From NCBI GenBank assembly GCA_947371645.1, contig CANBQJ010000198.1:1-6956 (forward strand): a DNA stretch of 6,956 nucleotides, written 5' to 3'. The stretch comes from Burkholderiales bacterium. GTDB taxonomy: Bacteria > Pseudomonadota > Gammaproteobacteria > Burkholderiales > Burkholderiaceae. A program made the translations under genes and the position numbers. Position 1 is the stretch's first letter. Every line of letters starts with the position of its first letter. A model generated the notes under the pieces. That model was not told where the DNA came from, ran no database searches, and saw only the letters and a list, made by a program, of their open reading frames with translations. Shown here piece by piece: positions 1 through 4,838 of this stretch.

Positions 1-3
1 GGC

Positions 4-459
4 TTACTGAGGCGTCGCTCCCCGAACCAGCAGCACCGGCACCGGTGCGATGCGCAAGATCTGCTCGGCGTCACTGCCCAGCAGCACCCGGCCCAGGCCA
101 TGCCTGCCGTGGGTGCCCAGCACGATCACATCGGCATGCCATGACCGGGCCTGTGCCACCACCGATTCCGACACCCGAGCCAGCAGGCCCTCCAGCAACA
201 CCGTCTCCACCTTCACCTGGGCGGCTTCGGCCAGAGACCGGCCTCTGGCCAGGATGGCTTCACCGCCTTGCTTGAGGATGGGGATCAGGTCCACGGCATA
301 GCTCGTGGCGGCTTCGATGCCCGTCGCATAGGCGAGTTCGTCCACCACGTAGACCAGCAACAAGGTGGCGCCCGTGAGCTGGGCCAGCTTGAGCGCCTCT
401 TGCAAACCCAGCGTGGACGTCTCGCTGCCATCGAATGGCACCAGGATGCGTTGGTACAT
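4..459 (-). CDS. UspA-family universal stress protein (ATP-binding type)
   Basis: Single-domain cytoplasmic universal stress protein of 151 aa, the usual length for one Usp domain. The N-terminal strand and loop (VPFDGS, residues 7-12) match the family's nucleotide-proximal motif. The C-terminal half has the complete ATP-binding signature G-x2-G-x9-G-S: G115, G118, G128, S129. It should therefore belong to the nucleotide-binding, MJ0577-like branch rather than the non-binding UspA branch. Proteins of this family form dimers and are linked to survival under starvation, redox or envelope stress; the exact role here cannot be read from sequence. It is the last visible gene of the leftward operon, starting 12 bp after the kinase stop codon with a strong Shine-Dalgarno, so it is probably co-transcribed with the two-component genes. 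The ATG at 459 is well supported. The gene is complete, with its TAA at positions 6-4; no terminator can be judged because the window ends. Confidence 0.95.
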   Translation of the reverse strand: MYQRILVPFDGSETSTLGLQEALKLAQLTGATLLLVYVVDELAYATGIEAATSYAVDLIPILKQGGEAILARGRSLAEAAQVKVETVLLEGLLARVSESVVAQARSWHADVIVLGTHGRHGLGRVLLGSDAEQILRIAPVPVLLVRGATPQ

Positions 460-465
460 GTGTGA

Positions 466-471
466 CCCCTC
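466..471 (-). promoter_or_regulatory. Ribosome binding site of the universal stress protein gene
   Basis: On the minus strand GAGGGG lies 6 nt before the ATG at 459. It directly follows the kinase stop codon (474-472), so the Shine-Dalgarno sits entirely in the 12-bp gap between the genes. This fits translation of the stress protein from the kinase transcript. Confidence 0.75.
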
Positions 472-2526
472 TCATGCTTGCGGATGTGCAGGATCAGTAT
501 AGGTTTGCGCACCACCGCGGGCATTGACCCGCATGCGGTGCCCGCCCTCAACGGCCGCCTGGTGAGCCAAAGGCAAGATCAGGCGCAGGCAAGTGCCCTG
601 CCCCGGCCCGCTGGTGAGCTGCAGCTCGCCACCCAGCCGCCTGGCCCGCTGCACCATGCTGCGCAGGCCTCGCCCCCGTGTGCCCACGTTCACGCCGTCG
701 GGCTCAAAGCCCAGGCCGTTGTCTTCGATGCGCACCTCGACGCCATCGGCCAGGGTGAGCGTGGACACGCTGATCTGCGTCGCCCGGGCATGTTTGAGCG
801 CGTTGGTCAGGGCCTCCTGCAGCAGGCGCAGCAGGTGCAGCACACCCGGCGCTTCCAGCCACGGCAGTTCCGGCAGGTCCTGCACGTCCCAGACCAGGCT
901 CAGGCCTGCAGCCTCCAGGCGGGGCCCCAGGCGGTAGCGGATGGTGGCCAGCAGGGTGACGAGGTTGTGCTCCATCGGTTCCAGCGAGTCGATGACCAGG
1001 CGCAGGTCTTCAACGCAGTTGCGCAGCGCCTCGGCCACGGCCAGCTGTGGGAGCTGCCCGCGCTCGACGGCAGCCAGCGTGGTCAGCAAGGCCGAGCCCA
1101 GGCCATCGTGCATGTCGTGCATCAGGCGCTGGCGTTCGCCCACCAGGGCCTGGTCGCGCTCCAGTTCACGCAGCCTGGCATGGTTGGCGTTCAGTTCGGC
1201 TTCACGCTGGGCCAGGCGCTCGGCCAGGGAGTTGCTCAGCGCCTCATGCTGGTCAATGGCCCGCACATAGCGCCTTTGCACCGCGAACAAGAAGCTGCCG
1301 AACACCAGCAGGCTGCTGTAAGGCAGGAGGTAGATGCTCTCGGGGTGGACGACCAGGCCCAGCAAGGCCACGTCGTGCGCGCCGGCCAACAAGGCCAGCA
1401 CCAGGGCGACGGCGATGACGCGGGTCTCGGTGCCGCCACGGATGGCCAGGCGCACGATCAGCGCGGTGATGCCCGCCGCCACCGAGGTGTTGAACACATG
1501 GAACAGCAGGCCCACGTCGGCATCGAAGTGCCAGATGGGCAGGGCCAGCACGCTCATGCCCAGCACGTAGATGGGCAGGGCCCACTCCACCCAGGCCACG
1601 CGGCGCGGGTCGAACCTCAACACGATCAGGTAGATCAGCCACATCACCCACACGATGGCCAGGTTGACGACGACGTCGTACCAGATCTCGACCGTGGGGT
1701 CGTCATGGCGCGGCAGCACGTACTGGAGGTTGCAGATGCACCAGGCCAGGCTGGCCAGGGCCAGCAGCAGGTGAGCCACCTCGTCACGCCGCGCCAGCCA
1801 GAAGGCAAAGAAGAAGGCCCCCAGGAGCAGCAGCACGGCGCTGCAGGCCTGGGGCATCGACGTTTGCAGGTAATGGCGAAGTGCCACGCTGCGGCCCACC
1901 ACGTCCGTGGGCCCCACGGTGATGCGCGACATCGCGTGGCCCATGGGCGGCAGGTAGGCCAGGGCGATGTCGATGTCCAGGGGCTGTCCAGGGTGCACCT
2001 GAACCGGCGGGACCTGCACGACGATGGGCCGGTTCCAGGTCATGCGCCAGTCGTCGAGGTTGTTGCCGGCCGGCTGGCCATTGACCAGCACCCGCCAGCC
2101 CCAGCCCATGGCGCGGGGCACGAACACCGTCAGCTGCTGGTCTGCAGGCCAGGTCGATGGCACCAGGTAGCGCACGCGGAACCACGCCCGCCCGATGGCC
2201 TGCCGGCCAAAGCCGAAGGTCATTGCCCGGGCGCTTTGCACCGCTGGCAAGCCCACCGCCTGCCAGCACCCGGTTGGGGCCTGCAGCCCGCGGCCCAGAA
2301 CGCGAGCCAGGTCCGCCCTTTGAAACGCTGCGCTCACCGGCGCTTCCACACAGCGTTGCGCCTGCTCGAAGCGCAGCACCGCGGAAGTGTCGCCTTCGTG
2401 CTGGCTCACCGTGAGCAGGAGCACGGCCACCAGGCCGAAGGCCAGCCCCCCCAGCAGACCGTGCAAGGCACGCAGCCAGACGCCGCGGGCTTCAATCGCG
2501 GACCAGGCCGAACGTGCGGGCTTCAT
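472..2526 (-). CDS. 7TM-containing sensor histidine kinase (HisKA_3/NarX-DesK class)
   Basis: Inner-membrane sensor kinase of 684 aa, numbered from the chosen ATG at 2526. A signal-anchor helix lies at about 24-41. An extracytoplasmic beta-rich domain follows (about 45-215), with a jelly-roll or galactose-binding-like feel (WRVLVNGQPAG) and two cysteines, C59 and C87. Seven hydrophobic segments follow at about 227-245, 250-270, 282-303, 312-334, 338-362, 369-393 and 398-417, an arrangement typical of 7TMR-DISM receptors. A charged coiled coil (about 423-466) leads into the HisKA_3 dimerisation domain, with phospho-acceptor His473 in MHDMHDGLGS. The HATPase domain shows the N box (QEALTNALKHA, N575), the G1 box (EDNGLGF, D602) and the G2 box (GTRGRGL). 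An ATG at 2553 is also in frame, but 2526 has GAGG 6 nt upstream and removes nine unlikely residues. It overlaps the regulator gene by 35 bp, indicating translational coupling with its cognate partner. The signal sensed is unknown. Confidence 0.92.
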   Translation of the reverse strand: MKPARSAWSAIEARGVWLRALHGLLGGLAFGLVAVLLLTVSQHEGDTSAVLRFEQAQRCVEAPVSAAFQRADLARVLGRGLQAPTGCWQAVGLPAVQSARAMTFGFGRQAIGRAWFRVRYLVPSTWPADQQLTVFVPRAMGWGWRVLVNGQPAGNNLDDWRMTWNRPIVVQVPPVQVHPGQPLDIDIALAYLPPMGHAMSRITVGPTDVVGRSVALRHYLQTSMPQACSAVLLLLGAFFFAFWLARRDEVAHLLLALASLAWCICNLQYVLPRHDDPTVEIWYDVVVNLAIVWVMWLIYLIVLRFDPRRVAWVEWALPIYVLGMSVLALPIWHFDADVGLLFHVFNTSVAAGITALIVRLAIRGGTETRVIAVALVLALLAGAHDVALLGLVVHPESIYLLPYSSLLVFGSFLFAVQRRYVRAIDQHEALSNSLAERLAQREAELNANHARLRELERDQALVGERQRLMHDMHDGLGSALLTTLAAVERGQLPQLAVAEALRNCVEDLRLVIDSLEPMEHNLVTLLATIRYRLGPRLEAAGLSLVWDVQDLPELPWLEAPGVLHLLRLLQEALTNALKHARATQISVSTLTLADGVEVRIEDNGLGFEPDGVNVGTRGRGLRSMVQRARRLGGELQLTSGPGQGTCLRLILPLAHQAAVEGGHRMRVNARGGAQTYTDPAHPQA

Positions 2527-3157
2527 ACAGGGCCTCGACCTTGCTGTGCACATGCAGCTTGCGGTAGATGCGTTTGACGTAGGTCTCGATCGTGTGGCGA
2601 GACAGGGCCATCAGCCTGGCGATCTCTTCGTAGCTGTAGCCCTTGCCGCTGAGCTCCAGCACGGTTTGCTCCTGTGCAGACAAGGCTGGTGCTTCGCCCG
2701 TCCCATCGGCCTGAGACAGCTTGGGCGACTTCTTGAAGCGCCCGAGCAGTTGCCGCGCGATCACCGGGCTGATGGGGCTGCCACCTGCACGCAGCGCACG
2801 GATCTGCTCGACGATGCCCGGCTCATGGGCGCCCTTGAGCAGGTAGCCCGATGCGCCGGCCTCCAGGCATTCGATGACGTGGCGCTCGTCGCCGAACACG
2901 GTCACCACCATCACGTCGCAACCGGGCAGTGACGCGCTGGCGTGGTGGATCAGGTCGATGCCGCTGCCGCTGGGCAGGCCGATGTCCACCAGCAGCACGT
3001 CGGGGCGGGTGGCGTCCAGCAGGCGCAGCCCTTCGGGCAGGTCATCGGCCTCGCCTGCCAGGTGCAGGTCGGCGGCGCAACGCACGGCGTGGACGAAGCC
3101 GGCGCGAAAGGCCGGGTCGTCCTCAACGATCAGCACCGAGTGGGTGGCGTGCGGCAT
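2492..3157 (-). CDS. NarL/FixJ-family two-component response regulator
   Basis: DNA-binding response regulator of 221 aa, the normal size for the family. The receiver domain covers about residues 6-122: acidic pocket E12/D13/D14, phospho-acceptor D58 in LLVDIGLPSGSG, conserved T86 and K108. A linker of about 35 residues leads to a LuxR-type helix-turn-helix (about 158-221): LSAQEQTVLEL, then EEIARLMALSRHTIETYVKRIYRKL, with the recognition helix near S186-K200. All catalytic residues are present, so it should be phosphorylated by the HisKA_3 kinase encoded by the next gene, whose start lies inside this gene's 3' end. It is the first gene of the leftward operon. Its ATG is preceded only by a modest GGGG about 5 nt upstream, and no earlier in-frame start was found close by. 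Likely targets are its own promoter and the divergent lipoprotein operon, through the palindrome at 3231-3248; that is inference. Confidence 0.95.
   Translation of the reverse strand: MPHATHSVLIVEDDPAFRAGFVHAVRCAADLHLAGEADDLPEGLRLLDATRPDVLLVDIGLPSGSGIDLIHHASASLPGCDVMVVTVFGDERHVIECLEAGASGYLLKGAHEPGIVEQIRALRAGGSPISPVIARQLLGRFKKSPKLSQADGTGEAPALSAQEQTVLELSGKGYSYEEIARLMALSRHTIETYVKRIYRKLHVHSKVEALYEARTFGLVRD
2533..2536 (-). promoter_or_regulatory. Ribosome binding site that sets the kinase start
   Basis: Minus-strand GAGG lies 6 nt before the ATG at 2526 and inside the coding region of the response regulator. It favours this start over the in-frame ATG at 2553. The embedded site implies that ribosomes translating the regulator are coupled to kinase initiation. 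Confidence 0.6.
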
Positions 3158-3230
3158 GTGGCCCCGAGTGAATCCCTGGGCAGCAGGTTACTTCCGCCCC
3201 ACGAGCGGCTGGACTTCAAGTTAGGGATGT

Positions 3231-3248
3231 GTACCGGAATCACGGTAC
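3231..3248. promoter_or_regulatory. Perfect 18-bp interrupted palindrome, candidate operator of the NarL-type regulator
   Basis: The sequence GTACCGGAATCACGGTAC has 6-bp perfect arms (GTACCG / CGGTAC) around a 6-bp centre. Its inner TACC...GGTA spans exactly 16 bp, the total length of the 7-2-7 double heptamer bound by NarL-class dimers, whose half-site consensus begins TAC followed by pyrimidines. Only the outer four bases of each half-site match that consensus. The palindrome centre (3239.5) is almost exactly midway between the two divergent start codons, so it could control both operons. An RNA hairpin is less likely, since the arms are short and no U-run follows. Confidence 0.5.
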
Positions 3249-3311
3249 GCCGATGGCTGGCGCGCCAAGCCCCGCTTGCCCAAGATCGGCTCACACATCA
3301 ATTGGACACAC

Positions 3312-3315
3312 GGAG
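3312..3315 (+). promoter_or_regulatory. Ribosome binding site that sets the first lipoprotein start
   Basis: GGAG lies 7 nt before the ATG at 3323. The reading frame stays open upstream to about 2942, but only this ATG has a ribosome site and puts a signal peptide with a lipobox at the N-terminus. The upstream extension is antisense to the response regulator and is not coding. Confidence 0.8.
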
Positions 3316-3322
3316 AACCGAC

Positions 3323-4822
3323 ATGCAAGAAACCCAAGGCGCCCGCAGGCCGTGGCCGGGCCTGACACTGGTGGTGTGGGCGGCGCTGCAGCTGAGTGCG
3401 TGCGGCGGCGGCGGCGGGAGTGAACCGACGGCTGCCCCGACGCCTTCCTCCGTCGGCGGCGCGCCCAGCATCGACAGCCAGCCTGCAGACGTGCGCAGCA
3501 TCGCAGGCGGCAAGGCCAGCTTCACGGTCGTCGCCAGCGGCTCTGGCACCTTGACCTACCAGTGGTTGCGCCACGGCGTGCCCCTCACGGACCGCCTCTA
3601 CCAGCTCCCGCCTTTCAACACCTCGGGCGTTCAAGGTTCGCAATCCGCCACGCTGGACTTGACCAACGTGCAGGCGAATGACGCAGACGGCTACAGCGTC
3701 GTCGTCAGCCGTGGCAGCCAGTCCAGCGTGACCAGCATCAGCGTGAACCTGATCATCGTCCCACCACCGGTGGTCAGCCAGGTGGCCGTGGCGGCAGGTG
3801 GCGGGCACACCTGCGCGGTCGACCCCAGTGGCGCCGTGAGCTGCTGGGGCAGCAATGTGGGTGGGCAACTGGGCACCGGCGACGCCCGCCAGCAAAACGC
3901 GTACAAGCCTGTTGCCGCACCCGGCTTGAGCAAGGTGGTGGCCCTGGCCGCCGGCCTGTCGCACAGCTGCGCGGTGAAGTCCGACGGCAGCGTGGACTGC
4001 TGGGGCAACAACCTGGACGGCCAGGTGGGCGATGGCAGCAGCGGCAACCTCAGGTTGAGCCCCACCAGCGTGCCGCTGATGGCCATCACGGCGGTGGTGG
4101 CCGGGGGCTCGCACACCTGCGCCCTCAACCAGACGGGCAGCGTGTATTGCTGGGGCGCCAATGGCAAGGGCCAGCTGGGTGACGGCAGCACGACCGGCAA
4201 GCCCAACCCGACGGCCGTGCCTGGCCTGAGCGACGTGGTCGCCCTGGCGGCGGGTGAGTCTCACACCTGCGCCGCCAAAGCCAATGGCACCGTCTGGTGC
4301 TGGGGCCTCAACGACGCGGGGCAACTGGGTGATGGCAGCACGACCACCAGGCCCAGCCCCACCCAGGTGCCCGGCTTGAGCGGGGTGGCCACGCTGGCCG
4401 CAGGTGCCTCACACAGCTGTGCCGCGCAAGCCGGCGCCGCGGTCTACTGCTGGGGTGCCAACGGCGTGGGCCAGCTGGGCGACGGCAGCACCTTGCAACG
4501 GTTCAGCCCCACCGAAGTGCCAGGCCTGCGCAACGTGAAGACGCTGGCCGTGGGCACCACCCACACCTGCGCCCTGAGTAGCAGCGGCAATGTCTCCTGC
4601 TGGGGCGGCAATGCGGGTGGCGAGCTGGGCATTGGCACCACGGAGAACCAGCACAGCCCTGTGCTGGTGGGCGGCGGCGCGGTGGCACTGAGCGTGGGCT
4701 GGCACCACAGCTGCGCCATCCTCAACAGCAGCGAGACCCTGTGCTGGGGCATCAACAGCCACGGAGAACTGGGCGATGGCAGCGACGCCACCAGGCTGCT
4801 GCCCACCTCGGTGACCTTCTGA
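3323..4822 (+). CDS. Ig-like/RCC1-repeat lipoprotein with a seven-repeat, cysteine-paired propeller
   Basis: Exported lipoprotein of 499 aa. A twin-Arg-containing n-region and hydrophobic core end in the lipobox L24-S-A-C27, followed by five Gly. Gly at +2 after the lipidated Cys predicts Lol sorting to the outer membrane. An Ig-like domain covers about 48-146 (core W81; NVQANDADGYSVVV as the D-x-G-x-Y strand F) and has no cysteine. Seven RCC1-type repeats follow from about 155 to the C-terminus. Their HTC/HSC motifs begin at H162, H214, H264, H314, H364, H414 and H462, and each reads H-[TS]-C-x9-C-W-G followed by N-x2-G-[QE]-[LV]-G. Seven repeats is the number needed to close an RCC1 beta-propeller, so this looks like a complete domain. 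Such propellers usually mediate protein or surface binding; no enzyme motif is seen. It is first in an operon with a larger paralogue 16 bp downstream, divergent from a two-component operon. Substrate and partner are unknown. Confidence 0.93.
   Translation: MQETQGARRPWPGLTLVVWAALQLSACGGGGGSEPTAAPTPSSVGGAPSIDSQPADVRSIAGGKASFTVVASGSGTLTYQWLRHGVPLTDRLYQLPPFNTSGVQGSQSATLDLTNVQANDADGYSVVVSRGSQSSVTSISVNLIIVPPPVVSQVAVAAGGGHTCAVDPSGAVSCWGSNVGGQLGTGDARQQNAYKPVAAPGLSKVVALAAGLSHSCAVKSDGSVDCWGNNLDGQVGDGSSGNLRLSPTSVPLMAITAVVAGGSHTCALNQTGSVYCWGANGKGQLGDGSTTGKPNPTAVPGLSDVVALAAGESHTCAAKANGTVWCWGLNDAGQLGDGSTTTRPSPTQVPGLSGVATLAAGASHSCAAQAGAAVYCWGANGVGQLGDGSTLQRFSPTEVPGLRNVKTLAVGTTHTCALSSSGNVSCWGGNAGGELGIGTTENQHSPVLVGGGAVALSVGWHHSCAILNSSETLCWGINSHGELGDGSDATRLLPTSVTF
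3784..4819 (+). repeat. Seven in-frame RCC1 repeats, about 150-bp DNA periodicity
   Basis: Repeat motifs H-[TS]-C start at nucleotides 3806, 3962, 4112, 4262, 4412, 4562 and 4706, giving spacings of 156, 150, 150, 150, 150 and 144 bp. The middle repeats are the most alike at DNA level, sharing runs around CTGGG(T/C)GA(T/C)GGCAGCAC and a CCCGGCTTGAGC-like segment. This suggests duplication or homogenisation within the array. The first and last repeats have diverged most, as expected for the units that close the ring. Confidence 0.85.
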
Positions 4823-4827
4823 CGGCC

Positions 4828-4831
4828 GGAG
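4828..4831 (+). promoter_or_regulatory. Ribosome binding site of the second lipoprotein gene
   Basis: GGAG lies 7 nt before the ATG at 4839, inside the 16-bp gap after the first lipoprotein's TGA. The spacing is the same as for the upstream gene. No terminator fits in the gap, so both genes are probably on one transcript. Confidence 0.7.
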
Positions 4832-4838
4832 CACCCGC

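Larger units (their letters stand above)
3158..3322. promoter_or_regulatory. Divergent promoter region between the two-component operon and the lipoprotein operon
   Basis: This 165-bp gap lies between the outward-facing starts of the response regulator (3157) and the first lipoprotein (3323), so promoters for both operons should be here. No convincing sigma-70 -35/-10 pair with 16-18 bp spacing was seen on either strand. That would fit activator-dependent promoters, but weak consensus is also common in high-GC bacteria. The clear element is the palindrome at 3231-3248. A small CAAGC/GCTTG inverted repeat (3266-3278) overlaps CTTG/CAAG (3275-3284) in the presumed leader of the lipoprotein transcript; it is short and may be chance. 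Confidence 0.6.

Noticed and set aside
478..2577. A 699-codon open frame on the plus strand opposite the kinase gene
   Set aside because: It is the antisense shadow of a high-GC coding gene. Its product is rich in Gln, His and Gly with no recognisable domain, while the opposite strand has full kinase motifs.
3266..3284. Two overlapping small inverted repeats (CAAGC/GCTTG and CTTG/CAAG) as an attenuator or alternative hairpins
   Set aside because: Stems are only 4-5 bp, there is no following U-run and no leader peptide; chance is sufficient.
2942..3322. In-frame upstream extension of the first lipoprotein
   Set aside because: It would overlap the regulator gene on the other strand and bury the signal peptide; the ATG at 3323 has a Shine-Dalgarno and a proper lipobox.
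3331..3400. Twin-arginine (Tat) export of the first lipoprotein because of an RR in its n-region
   Set aside because: The context is ARRPWPG, without the S/T-R-R-x-F-L-K consensus; an ordinary Sec lipoprotein signal is the simpler reading.
3404..3418. GGC triplet run after the lipobox (also at 4935-4946) as a phase-variable repeat
   Set aside because: A triplet repeat cannot switch the frame, and a poly-Gly tether right after the lipidated Cys is common in proteobacterial lipoproteins.
3221..4324. A 367-codon minus-strand open frame opposite the first lipoprotein gene
   Set aside because: Its repetitive His/Ala/Gly-rich product mirrors the RCC1 repeats of the other strand, and it has no domain of its own.
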